Assembly (NCBI GenBank): GCA_003427395.1
Contig: BFEA01000168.1
Coordinates: 893,499-925,647 of the forward strand
DNA from: Chara braunii
Taxonomy: Eukaryota; Streptophyta; Charophyceae; Charales; Characeae
Direction of reading: 5' to 3'
Length of the DNA: 32,149 bases
Shown here: positions 9,464-20,158 of the stretch, piece by piece
How positions within the stretch are numbered: position 1 is the first letter of the stretch
Layout of the letters: the number at the start of each line of letters is the position of its first letter
Made by a program: the position numbers and the translations under genes
Notes under the pieces: generated by a model
Seen by the model: only the letters and a program-made list of their open reading frames with translations
What the model was told of the DNA's origin: nothing
Databases searched by the model: none

Positions 9464-9640
9464 CCTATAAGACCCGTTCAAACACAAGAAAAATTGCCTT
9501 CCTCCCTTCCCCCTGATGCAAACCCTTTTCACAATCTGCTTTCAGACAATCAACAAAAACTGAAACTGAAATTGCGCACTATATGTCCTGAAAGTCAAAC
9601 CAAAAAATCAAATATAGGGTGCATGCAATATACTCAGTCA
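8935..9640 (+). repeat. ~343-bp tandem duplication carrying three hairpin units
   Basis: The segment beginning CCTCAAAGTTTGCA at 8935 is repeated at 9278 with few substitutions, so the hairpins at 9324, 9377 and 9438 are copies of those at 8981, 9034 and 9095. The first copy lacks about 50 bases after GCGCA near 9235 that the second keeps up to TGCATGCAATATACTC. The small ORFs in each copy are by-products. Confidence 0.9.
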
Positions 9641-11208
9641 ACGTAGCAAGATGTACGGATAGAGGTTATAACTGGGTTTATAGAGAGAATTAGAAAATTA
9701 CCACTTCCCTGCCTTCAGAACCCCTCCTGAGTTCCGACAGAGCTCCTGCAATCGGTGGGTGGACTCCCCAGAGAGTCTTGATGCGGACCTACGGGTTGCA
9801 ATCCCGCCTGCTGCCTTCCTCTCAGAACCAATAGATCGGAATTACGAGTCTTGATGCGGACCTACGAGTAAGAAGGGCAGGAGGAGGGGTCTGAGACTCT
9901 CAGATCCAAGAAGGGTGCACTCAGACTTGCAGGAGAGGGCCTTCAATCCTTCAAACACCCGAGGGCCCCGCAATGGTGGCCAAGATAGGCAGCGGCCTGG
10001 TCAAACTGAAGTTAACCATCAACCATAGACTCCCCGATGACCTTCCAACTTCACAACCCCCCCCTTTTTTTCCTCAGTTTCTTTGCAGAACTCGTAACCC
10101 AAGGTACATCGGCCACAGGTAAATCTACAAGTTTACAGCACTCTCTCCTAGCCACTCCGCCTGGTGAAGTGAACAGTGCGCTAACCAACAGTCAAGTTTG
10201 TACCTCATGGCTGGCTTACTGTTGCTCCGTTTGGTGGACTGAGCGCCTCACTGGTCCACAGATAAATCAGTCCTACGGCAATCGTCACTCCCTAGGCACA
10301 CACAGCCTGCCGGTGCGCTGCAACTCACTGCGGACTTCACCCCCTCACGACTGCGGCCGCAACTTGGCCAGACAAACATCCTCTCCCTTGCACCTGGTCA
10401 AATGCATGCATCACACGCTCGTTATCAGATGCGGTGGAGTAGACTGAACGATTGTGCTTAGATACGAGCTCGCTCATTAATAGCCATTCCCCACTTTTTA
10501 CCACTATGCAACGAACTCGGCTCTGACCCGACCTGCTCAATCCCCTCTCCTTTGTTTCACTGTGCAATTGTGTTTGTCTGTGCCTTCCCATGCTCTGTCA
10601 CTCATCCAATGTACTAGGTGGGAAAGAACCTCCTACTACAACGTGGTCAAGCACACACACCCCTCTCTCTCATTACTCTTCAGTGTCGGGATCTGGGGCG
10701 GAACGGCCATAACGTAGATAATTTGACCTCGCACGGCGAAGCGTGTGGCTGTAGCCACACGCTCGAAACATACGATAACACGACCATGCAGAATACCACA
10801 GACAACACCTGGATTGTGACTGCTAAGAAGAACAACACTTGATCCATTTTCAGTAGCATCCCGACCTCAAACAGGGCCTGAATTATGAGCACCCTTAGAT
10901 CTCAATGGACAGGCCGACCCGCACAGTGAGGGCTTCAATGGCAGGCTGCTCCTGAACCTGATTACAATTGTGCATACGATACTCCAGACAACACGACTAC
11001 CCCGAGGAGCAACGAGCCCACCATCTGTAGCGTAACAACGCTTAGTCTCATCAATCCACTACTATATGCCTTGCTTCCCTGGCTTGGAAATATGCAAATT
11101 GAGAATGAACCTTCCGTTATATTACAGTCAGGTGGACAAGCTGTTATACACATGCACGAGGTGGAGAGAGAGAGTTCCCCGTTGATAGGAGCAATGTCCC
11201 GGTAACAG
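9641..11208. other. No recognisable gene; short direct repeat and hairpin
   Basis: A 24-bp direct repeat (GAGTCTTGATGCGGACCTAC plus four more bases, one mismatch) lies at 9773 and 9846. A pyrimidine-rich stretch ending TTTCTTTGCAG at 10087 looks like a splice acceptor, and CCACAG/GTAAAT follows at about 10120, but no reading frame confirms an exon. ORFs of 60-136 codons occur on both strands without domains I can name. Confidence 0.45.
10740..10763. other. Perfect 11-bp inverted repeat
   Basis: AGCGTGTGGCT (10740-10750) and AGCCACACGCT (10753-10763) are exact reverse complements separated by GT. This is too long to expect often by chance. It could be a hairpin or a cruciform-forming site. 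No neighbouring gene explains it. Confidence 0.6.
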
Positions 11209-11936
11209 GTAAGTCTCCATCTTCACTGCCCGCTTGTAGCCCCCCTCCCACCGAAACGACTGGCAAAAATCGAATGAATCTTCCGCTAAAACGCGGAAGT
11301 ATTTATTGCCACACTAAAATTTTCCCTCTGGGCGTTACCTCCTTTCCTCCCTCTATTACATCTTCTTACTTTTTCCTAAAACCGATTCCACGATCGAACT
11401 CGCCCTGGGCTAGAACCGAGAACTAACCCCTTTTTTCACCCGTTCATACTCAGTATCGTAGGAGCAACCCCTCTTTTCTATTCTACCATATCCACTCACT
11501 CTTCATCTCCGCGCAACCTGTAACTCTCATAGCACCGTAACCACTCCCTTACCGCCAACTCCGACCGTGCCACTCGATTCGCGATGCCTAAAGACTTTGC
11601 TCTATCACCACCTTCCACTTGATTTTATCGAGAAAAGAGTGGAATCTCCGTTCCACGCTCCTTCCCTGTCTGCACATCCCGCTACCTCCGCGCAGCCCAT
11701 CCTCCTGTTAATTCCTCTTACGCTACGTTTCACACTAATCTGAGCTCATATTCGAGGTCGCTGGCCCCGAAAACATTAGACTTTAGTCTTTGTTTGCCTT
11801 TTTCTATCAAGAAACGGGCACAAAACCGTCCATTTCTCCTTCTGCCATAGTCGGCTTCCACCATCGCTTCACTTCTACTTGCTAACGTTTCTACTAACCT
11901 TCAACATTACTAACTAACCGCCTATTCTTGTTGTAG
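11209..11936 (+). other. Candidate spliceosomal intron
   Basis: The donor context is AACAG/GTAAGTCTCC at 11209. The acceptor is TTCTTGTTGTAG/ATCC ending at 11936. A perfect TACTAAC branch-point consensus lies at 11908-11914, about 23 bases before the AG, with another at 11892-11898. This combination is what a eukaryotic intron looks like, but I cannot identify either flanking exon, so the host gene is unknown and the signals could be coincidental. Confidence 0.3.
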
Positions 11937-13390
11937 ATCCGGGCTCACCAATCCTTAGACCCTCCCACGATAGCAGTCTGGTCCCTCTGAATCGACCAAG
12001 AAACGACTGAGATGCTACGGGTTTCTTCACTCTTCTTCTACGTTCGCCATCTCCGCCTTGCATGCACCCTATGCCTGATCCCGCCCGAATTCATCCGCCC
12101 CCTTTCTTCACTCTTTTCGTCACTTTCCCCGTTCGACTGTCTCCGCCTCACAGCGTTGTGTCTCACTACTACGCTGGTTATTGCACGGGGGCTCCAATGA
12201 TCCCGGTGAAGACCCTTGAAGGAAGATCCACCGCTAACGCCTTAGGCAGCCCTTGCGACCCTATACTCAAGCCTTGCCAGAAGCCCCGCCAGTTTTCCTT
12301 AGGTCCGCCTCGTCCAGGATGAGTCCGCTATCGCCCCGGGCCTCCTACAGGCAGCTCCCACAAGAACAATCGGTCGCAGTGTGGCCTGCTGCAAAGCCCA
12401 GCACAGGCCTTGGTAAACCGGGCCAGGTGCTGTTCCCGACGGTTGTAGCAAGCATTCAGTTGAAAACTTTGAGGAGTGAAATGACGATGGGCCCTACCCT
12501 AGTGGGCATGGCCACACTCAAACCTCTTACCCCAATTAGCGGTTGGCGGACGACACACCTGCCAAAAGTCCCTGCCAATCAATTTTCTCCCGTCTAGTGG
12601 GCTAATCACTCACCATCCCATATGCACGTTGAACCAGTTCGCGTTTTCAAGATGGTCTGTTATAGAGAAATGTCGCCAACATCCGAAACATGCGGGAACT
12701 CAATCCAGCCCGCCAAAAGAGGCGCGTGCTCGACGCCCCCAGCCGCCGTGACGATCCGTAAGTCCAACTCCGTGCCTTAATTCAAAGCACGCCGAGACAT
12801 AAAAATAATAACGACGTCAATATAAAATTAGAATATGTAGGAAAAATTTTGTAGGGAAACGACGGACAAGATTACAGGAATTGCTAGCACCATTTCGACT
12901 CCGCCATCGGCAAAAGCCAAAGGGGATGGCCCTGCCCGAGTCCGCAACGTCTCGGTCCCTTCACGCTATTCTATCCCCACCCTTCACCGTTGCCGCTCAA
13001 CCTCGATCATTGAGTCTTTCTGATGAAAGTCCGACGCTGTAACCTATAGTGCTAGGCCCAAATCTTGGTCTCGCTCTGACGGACACCTGAAATAAGCCGA
13101 TACTACATGACGCGCAGACCTACTGGGACGTTTTGAAATTCCACGCTGTTGTCGATGCCGTCCTCCGTACGTATGCATAGGTCACCCACAAGCTCCTTAA
13201 TCAACAAGACATAATCTTTTCAATCCTATTTTAATCAGAAATTAAAAATCTGGTCGGCGGCCAACGGTGACTCTGACAATCAGTAATCAAAATAAAAGAT
13301 CACGCGCGCCTTAAACCTGCGCGCCCACACACTCTCTGCTCTAGTCAGCCATCCAGTCAACATAAACCACAAACACAGCCGCGCTCCGCG
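11937..13390. other. No recognisable gene
   Basis: Mixed-composition sequence. Overlapping + frames at 12012-12597 (62 to 114 codons) are Pro/Ser/Leu-rich and match nothing I know. From about 12656 an open stretch reading NMRELNPARQKRRVLDAPSR is followed directly by CGATCC/GTAAGT near 12757, so it could be an exon with a donor site. This is weak evidence. From 12780 to 13390 the sequence is AT-mixed, without repeats or ORFs of note. Confidence 0.4.
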
Positions 13391-13435
13391 CGGAGTACTT
13401 AAACTTTAAACCAAACCATTATCTGTTACTTACAA

Positions 13436-14060
13436 AAAACAGGGCGAATACCCTTGTAAGGGTTTTCGCACCGACACCGCCATAACCCTAACACAAGTGG
13501 TTAGGGCTAACCACTTAGGGTTAGGGCAAGAGGTTAGGGTTAAGTGGGGCAGCGTGGTGAAAGGGAAGCTGCCCCCCCCCCGGCAAGGTCGTGTAAAGTG
13601 GACAATAGACCTGGCCAGGAGGTTAGGGTTAAGTGGGGCAGCGTGGTGAAAGGGAAGCTGCCCCCCCCCCCGGCAAGGTCGTGTAAAGTGGACAATAGAC
13701 CTGGCCAGGTTGCTAGAGTGCATGTTTTTGGTGGCGAGACACTTGGAGAAGCTTCGAGATGCAATTTGGGAAAGGCCACAAACCATTTTCTATTACTTGC
13801 AAAAAACGGGGCGGATACCCTTGTAAGGGTATTCGCACCGACACCGCCATAACCCTAACATAAGTGGTTAGGGCTAACCACTTAGGGTTAGGGCAGGAGG
13901 TTAGGGTTAAGTGGGGCAGCGTGGTGCAAGGGAAGCTGCCCCCCCCCCCTGGCAAGGTCGTGTAGAGTGGACAATAGACCTGGCCAGGTTGCTAGAGTGC
14001 ATTTTTGTGGTGGCGAGACACTTGGAGAAGCTTCGTGATGCAATTTGGGAGAGGTGACAA
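13436..14060. repeat. Nested tandem repeats with TTAGGG motifs and C runs
   Basis: A unit of about 89 bp (GAGGTTAGGGTTAAGTGGGG, then a GCTG-C9/10 run, then GTGGACAATAGACCTGGCCA) occurs at about 13530, 13620 and 13899. A larger block starting at CCCTTGTAAGGG (13451) is repeated 367 bp later (13818). CCCTAAC and TTAGGG words are frequent, and AAGTGGTTA/TAACCACTT (13495-13516) forms a 9-bp stem. Frames open through the block on the minus strand encode a similar peptide in each copy, because the units are copies of one another. No perfect telomere array is present. Confidence 0.85.
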
Positions 14061-14817
14061 TGAGAGGCACCTACAACTGGTATCCGGACTTCAAGTAAGA
14101 TATGGAGCGACTTTAGGGCTCCCTTCCAGTTGGCGAGCTTAAGGGTGGCAGCCATATCTGCACCTATGGACTGCAAGTCGCTACTTTGATCTTCAACATC
14201 GATGGGGGATCCGACGTTGTACTTTGGGGTAGAAGTTGACCCTCCTAGATGATAGGACAATAGTGTAGAGGATGCTAATTGCGTCACGAGGACTATGTGA
14301 GAGGGGGGGCGAGTTTCATGTCATCTCAAGATCCAGGCTGCTCAGGTAAGTACCGTGCCACAAGGGTGCCCATGTGTGTGTGCATGGATTGGACTGCCTG
14401 TTCGGGCTTGCATTGTGATGTTACTCTTTGCTTTGATTTGCCGAGCCAGATTGGGCAAGAGGGGATCTCGTACTCAATCTAGCAACTAGGACGCCGGATC
14501 AAAACTCTCAGGTTTATTTTTATTTTTTACTTTTTTAATGTCTACTCTCCAGTCCAAATGAATTGCCACTCCAGCTAGGAGTTCTACCTCCTTTTCTGTG
14601 TCAATTTCAGTTTGTTTCTTCCATTGGGTTCGTTAAATGCCTACTTCTACGCGATCACAAACAAGAGAGAGAGAGAGAATGAGATACTTTTGAGTGTTGC
14701 TCTTGAGGGGGTGAGGAGAGGGAAGAGCAGCGTTCGTCCCAGAACTGTGAGGAAGTGCGGACCCCTCTTGATAGACTTTTTGACACCCTCGTCCTCCATC
14801 ATGATGTCTGCAGCGGA
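14061..14817. other. No recognisable gene
   Basis: On the minus strand a 126-codon frame (14287 to 13907) begins in unique sequence and runs into the repeat block. Its first ~70 residues look like ordinary protein, but I cannot assign them. On the + strand CTCAG/GTAAGTACC near 14345 resembles a splice donor. Sequence from 14610 to 14817 is probably the leader of the gag pseudogene that follows. Confidence 0.4.
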
Positions 14818-16439
14818 ATGGAAGCTGCAAACGCTACCCCCGAGGCAGAGAAAGCGCGACACTTGTTCTTTTAAGAGAAAGCATTGAAGAGGGAAGAAGA
14901 AGAGAAGGAGAGAGAAAAGGGAGACAAAGTAAAGGCTCATGAAGTTTTTTTCAGTACCGTGTCCGCCTTAGCTGACAATGAGGTGGGATTGAAGACCGTC
15001 CCCCTTCTCAGGGCTTTAGTAGATGTCCGGGCTGTTGAGGACCATATTGTCCAACTCGTGAAAGTGTTTGACGAACTCTAGAAGTTGCGCGAGGATATGA
15101 CCCTGATGGCGCAGCAGCACCGAGACCAGTTGCAACAGTTTGCTAACATGCAGCCGACCCAGATTGTCCTTCCGCCGGCTTACCTTGCTTCTAATGTCGC
15201 ATGCCAGTCCGTTCTTGCCCCTCTAACTTTGTCTTCTTCTTCTTCGTCGTCGTCTTCTTCTTTGAGTGTCGTCAACAGTCTATCCGGACCTGCAGCAGGT
15301 CCAGACCCCGTTGTTGTTGCTGCTGCTGCAGCAAGTGGCAATGTAGGGCATTTTGGAACTACTGCATCCTCAAATTCGAACCCAACAATCGCTGGTCCTA
15401 GCTGCAGCTTTCCCTACGTGGACAGGAAGGCGGCACATATTCCATCTAAATACAACGGAAAGGACAACATTGAGTCTTGGCTCAGCTCTATGCAATCCTA
15501 CTTTGATGTGCTGGGGACACCATTGGTTACTTAGTCGTCGGTCCTAGGGACCAATATGGAACCTGCCGTACGAGGCTTCTTAGAAGTCCAAGCCGTACAG
15601 TCAGGTTGTAAGAGAATAGACATGAACAAATGGCTGAAGGCTACGCCAATAGCCACACTCGAGGATCTCTGAATCCACATGCTGCAGCTAAAGCTAGACT
15701 CAAGCTTGACAAGCTCAAGCACAACAAGTGGACAGGGACCATGCATAGTCTCCAGCAGTACGTTAGTAAACTCTTTGCTACTCTTGATTTGGAGATGACT
15801 GCGCAATCTTGCTTGGATGTGATTGAAGGTCCAGTTCCTTCTACTATAACACATCGCCTGGGGCTCGGACTCGCGGAATATATAGATTGGCTTTCCCTCA
15901 TGCGGGATTTAGTCAAGTTGGAGGCACAGGGCCTCCCGGGTGGATCGGGTGGCAAAAAGACTACCAGCAGCAAATGGTTTCCGGGCAACAATCGTTTTGT
16001 AGTGCACGATCAACTTGAGGTTGACGAGGAGGCCTTGGCAAAGGACCCTTCTCTTGATGATGATCAAGAGCAAGACTGCGAGGCATCTTGCTCTTCGTCA
16101 GCCCACGAGTCCGACTATGTAAATGACGATGAAAAACTGAATGCCTTCACTAAGACTGCCAAGCACCGCAAGGGACCAAACCAGAACTCGATGAAGAACA
16201 CTCTTCACCTTCCCGAGGTAGCCACGCTTCCGTCTAAACTGGAGGATGCAGCAACCAAACCGTGGGTTGACCTCCAAATTAGCGAAAGTGAATGGAAAAA
16301 TAGGCTCAAGAGGAACATTTGCCTGCATTGCCAACTACCTGGACACACAGTCGATAAGTGTTTTAGGCTGCAGGGAAACCAGGATCGGGCGTACATATGT
16401 TATCCCCACACTCTACAAAAGGAGACGCTCAACATGTAA
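14818..16439 (+). pseudogene. Retrotransposon Gag pseudogene with CCHC zinc knuckle
   Basis: Gag would form the cytoplasmic particle that packages element RNA. The ATG at 14818 opens a frame that continues, through in-frame stops at 14872, 15079 and 15532, across a Lys/Glu-rich coiled-coil-like segment, an acidic Gln-rich helix (LREDMTLMAQQHRDQLQQF) and a Ser/Ala-rich linker. Next comes the capsid start (PSKYNGKDNIESWLSSMQSY). A frameshift near 15673 moves the rest into the frame ending at 16439. That part holds the rest of the capsid-like helices, an acidic linker and the knuckle CLHCQLPGHTVDKC near 16320 (CX2CX4HX4C). No protease or RT follows, so this is either a gag-only derivative or a 3'-truncated Ty3/gypsy element. 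Confidence 0.85.
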
Positions 16440-17214
16440 GTGCAAGTCCTTCATCGGATTCTGATTCCACTTAACAACCCTCTCTTGAGACCCCATGTGA
16501 TGTTGATTCTAAGGTTGAGAAATTGCATATCCTCTACACTATGAATCCCTCCCAGAGGCGGCCATGCACGGCCGAGGCTGCGGCTGCGGCCTAGGCCACG
16601 GGCCGCAGCCATGAAGAAAAAAAAAACCATCAAAAAATTTTGGAAAACAAATATGTTATCCAAAAACTTTACTGAATTTGAAATTAAAAAACACATAAGT
16701 TTCATAGTTTTTCTTTAAAAAAAAGAGGAAACAACTTTTGCCTCAGGAAAATTACTTTTTGAATTATTAAAATTCAAAGACGAAGTAAAAAAAAAAAAAA
16801 AAACAAATTGCGCAATGTAGATCTCAAAAAGATCTACAACACAAGGCCACAAGCCGTGCGGCCCGGGCCTACTAAGTCTGCCTGGAACCCGCCCGGGATG
16901 CCCGGCCGGATGGACCACCAGGCCTCCCAGCGCAAAATCACGGGACGAGCTCTTTTGAACCATTGGGCGCCCGGATGCGTGACGCGGCGCCTGAAGAACC
17001 ATGCCGGCCTCAAAAAAAAATGCAGGCCCTCAGTTCCCCCAACCAACCTGGTCTGGCTGCACGTGCCTGCCTCCCCCCTCGCAGCTCCAGCTCCCCACAG
17101 CCTGTCGACCTCGTGCCTTGCCGCTCAAGATTCCAGCCGCACACATGGCTGCTCCAGTTTCCTATCACACGCTGCCAGAGGAGAACCGTCCCCATCAGGT
17201 CATTCTTCCCTTCC
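16440..17214. other. No recognisable gene; two hairpins
   Basis: After the gag pseudogene the sequence becomes AT-rich with poly-A runs. GGCTGCGGCC (16582-16591) pairs perfectly with GGCCGCAGCC (16601-16610). TGTAGATCT (16816-16824) pairs with AGATCTACA (16830-16838). From about 16850 to 17210 it is GC-rich with many unsupported short ORFs. This could be the edge of an unrelated repeat. Confidence 0.5.
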
Positions 17215-17945
17215 GACCCTCCTGCTTCTCCTCCTCTCCTCCTCGTCCTCCTCCTCGTCTTCTTCCTCTCCTCCTCTTCCTTCTTCTTTTTCTTCTTTTT
17301 CATCTTCTTTTCTTCTTCTTGTTGGTCATTTTTTCTTCTTCTTCTTCTTCTTCGTCTTCTTCTTCCTACTTTCCCCCCTGTGCATATCCAAGGACGAAGA
17401 AGAGGGAGGAAGACAAGGATAGGGAGAGAGTGAAAGAGACGAGGATGGTGATGTGAGGGAGCATACCTGGTATTCGCGATGGTTTGCATAAGTCGACATA
17501 ATCAAGTACTTCGGTGGCTGCTGACGTCAACAGTTGCATTGTCAATTCGTAGGCAGGAAGTAGCTGTGTAGGGAGTAGCATGGGCGTTGAGCGCCAAGTA
17601 GGGAGAGAGAACCTGGATACGTATGTCGGTGGAGACGAGAGTAAGCTCTCATTGACATTCGGTTTTTCAATGTTTCGATTCTCCATCGGAGTAACATTGG
17701 TGCAATGCTGCTTTCTGGACATTGTGGGACTTTCTTGCTTTCAATGTGATTGTGCTATCTGGATTTTGTAATCTCGCTATCTCTCATTTTCCTTCCACGC
17801 ACGACGATGATGGATTTTCCCCAAGACGCGTTTGAACTTCTTGTTCGTCTTCTTCTTTTTCTTCTCTTCTTCTTCTTCCTCTTCTTTTTTTTTTACTTTC
17901 TTCTTCGTCTCCTTCTTCTTTTCTTCTTCTTTTCCTAGTTTTATT

Positions 17946-18172
17946 CTTCATGAAGACCTACACGAAGATGGACAGGGTGGAGGTGGAGGAGGAGGAAGAA
18001 GAAGGAATGGGAAAGAAGAAGAAGAAGAAGAAGAAGAAGAAGAAGAAGAAGAAGAAGAAGAAGAAGAAGAAGAAAAAGAAGACGAACAAGAAGCTCAAAC
18101 TTTTGAGCTTCTTCTTCGTCGTCCCCACCTTCTCTTCTACTTCTTGTTCGTCTTCTTTTTCTTCTTCTTCTT
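17946..18172. repeat. Foldback 1: (GAA)20 island and inverted TTC arm
   Basis: The purine island starts GAAGACCTACACGAAGATGG, passes through GGTGGAGGTGGAGG-type sequence into 20 uninterrupted GAA triplets (18015-18074), and ends AAGACGAACAAGAAG. A 33-bp arm (about 18061-18093) is exactly complementary to 18140-18172. The 46-base spacer contains its own palindrome (AAGCTCAAA/TTTGAGCTT, 18091-18110). The sequence could therefore form a nested hairpin. Confidence 0.9.
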
Positions 18173-18796
18173 CGTCTTCTTCGTTTTCTTCTCCATTTCC
18201 ATTCCTTCTTCTTCTTACTCCTCAGCCATCTCATTCCCTCCTCGTCCACCTCCTCCTCCATTCTTCCTCCCCCCATTTCTCCGCCCTCTCCCTACAGACT
18301 TCGTCATCTCTGTTTACCTTCACCATCTCTCATTCCTCCTCGTCCACCTCCTCCTTCGTCCTTCCTCTCTCTTTTTCTTTTCTTTTTCTCCTCGCCGCCA
18401 GGTCATCTCTCTCCTCCACCTCCTTTCCCTCTTCCTCCACCTATGTCTCCCTCCTCGACCATCTATCCTCCCGCCATCTTCCCTCCTCCACCTCCTGTGC
18501 ATCCTCCCCTGTTCCCTTCTATTCGTAGGGGTCGTCCTTCTTCGAAGTTCGAAGGACGACGACATATAATCCCAAGATGCGAACGTGCTTGACCTTCCTA
18601 TCCGTCTTATTCTTCTTCTTTCTCCTCTTCTCCTTCTTCTTTTTCTTCCTTCTTCTTCTTCTTCATCTTTTCTTCGTCTTTTCCCACTTCGTTCTTCTTC
18701 CTCCTCCTCCTCCGCCATCTCACTCCCTCATCGTCGACCTCCCCCATTTTTCCCTTTTTTTTTAAATCCTAATAGGCTAGTAGACTGCCTGCTCGA

Positions 18797-18987
18797 AGAC
18801 CTACACGAAGATCGAGGGGGTGGAGGTGGAGGAAATGGAGGAGGAAGAAGAAGGAATGGAAAAGAAGAATGAGAAGAAGAGAAGAAAAAGAAGACGAACA
18901 AGAAGCTCTACCTTTTGAGCTTCTTCTTCGTTGTCTTCGTTTTCTTCTGTTCTACTTCTTGTTCGTCTTATTTTTCTTCTTCTTCTT
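18797..18987. repeat. Foldback 2: diverged copy of foldback 1
   Basis: The same GAAGACCTACACGAAGAT start, GGTGGAGGTGGAGG segment and AAGACGAACAAGAAGCTC hinge occur as in foldback 1. The arm at 18881-18905 pairs with 18955-18979 with one mismatch. The GAA run is short here, and the flanking TTC arm continues with the same CCATTTCCATTCC-like sequence. Confidence 0.85.
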
Positions 18988-19128
18988 CGTTTTCTTCTCC
19001 ATTTCCGTTCCTTCTTCTTCTTACTCCTCAGCCATCTCATTCCCTCCTCGTCCACCTCCTCCTCCATTCTTCCTCCCCCCATTTCTCCCCCCCCGCTTCG
19101 CCATCTTTTTCTCATTACCTCCGCCATC

Positions 19129-19800
19129 TCTCATTCCTCCTCGTCCACCTCCTCCATCCTTCCTCCCTTGGTTTTCTTTTTCTCTTTTTCTCCTCGCCAC
19201 CACGTCATCTCTCCTCCGCCTCCTTTGTCTTCCCTCTTCCCCCACCTCTTTTGTCTCCCTCCACGTTCATCTTTCCTCCCGCCATCTTCCCTCCTCCACC
19301 ACCTCCCCAATCCGTCGTCCTTTTTTTGTGGTTTTTTTTTTTGTTTTCGGTTCTCGACTTCTCAAACTTCTCCCCTTTGCCACGTCCTCCTCCATCTCAC
19401 CTCCCTCCTGCTCCTCCCGCCAATTTTTTGCCATGTCATCTCTCATATTGCCATGTCATCTCTCATTCCTCCTCGTCCACCTCCTCCATCCTTCCTCCCT
19501 CGGTTTTCTTTTTCTCTTTTTCTCCTCGCCACCACGTCATCTCTCCTCCTCCTCCTTCGTCTTCCCTCTTCCCCCACCTCTTCTGTCTCCCTCCGCGTTC
19601 ATCTTTCCTCCTGCCATCTTCCCTCCTCCACCACCTCCTCAATCCGTCGTCCTTTTTTTGTTTTTTTTTTTTTTGTTTTCGGTTCTCAACTTCTCAAACT
19701 TCTCCCCTTCGCCACATCCTCCTCCATCTCACCTCCCTCCTGCTCCTCCCGCCAATTTTTTGCCGTGTTGCTGCCATTTCATCTCTCATATTGCCATGTC
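19129..19800 (+). repeat. 332-bp tandem duplication within the pyrimidine domain
   Basis: The block containing GGTTTTCTTTTTCTCTTTTT and CCACCACGTCATCTC through GCCAATTTTTTGCC recurs 332 bases later (for example GTTTTCTTTT at 19171 and 19503) with few changes. Confidence 0.85.
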
Positions 19801-19984
19801 ATCATCTTCTTTTCTTGTTATTGCCATGTCATCTCTTATTGCCACGTCATCATCTTTTCTTCTTCTTCTTCTTCTTCTTCTTCTTCTTCATTCGTTCTTC
19901 TTCATCTTTCTCCTCGTCCACTTTCTCCACTCCTCCTTCCACCATTTTCCCTTCTATTTTTCTCCTAATATGCTAATACACTAC

Positions 19985-20158
19985 CTGCACGAAGACCTAC
20001 ACGGTGACGGACTGGGTGGAGGTGGAGGAGGACGAGGAGGAAGAACAAATGGAAAAGAAGAAGAAGAAGAAGAAGAAGAAGAACAACAACAACAACACCA
20101 ACAACAACAATAACAACAAGGAGCTGAAAGAGCTTCTTGTTCTTCTTCTTCTTCTTCA
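19985..20158. repeat. Foldback 3: GAA/AAC-bearing copy
   Basis: It begins CACGAAGACCTACACGGTGA and continues through GGTGGAGGTGGAGGAGGA into a GAA tract followed by (AAC)n with CAA and TAA variants. It turns over at GAGCTGAAAGAGCTTC into a TTC arm. The same architecture with a different triplet insert supports a repeated unit, not random pyrimidine drift. Confidence 0.8.

Noticed and set aside
9055-9646. Two similar small ORFs (100 and 82 codons)
   Set aside because: They are the same non-coding segment duplicated 343 bp apart, and they include the hairpin cores.
13430-13955. Minus-strand ORFs sharing a peptide in the telomere-like block
   Set aside because: The peptide recurs because the DNA unit is tandemly duplicated. 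The frames run through C/G runs, and no independent evidence of coding exists.
18869-20113. Very long ORFs (345-473 codons) through the pyrimidine domain
   Set aside because: All frames are open because TTC/CTCC sequence lacks stop codons. The products contain almost only Phe, Leu, Ser, Pro and His (or Lys, Glu, Arg on the other strand), with no domain or codon signal.
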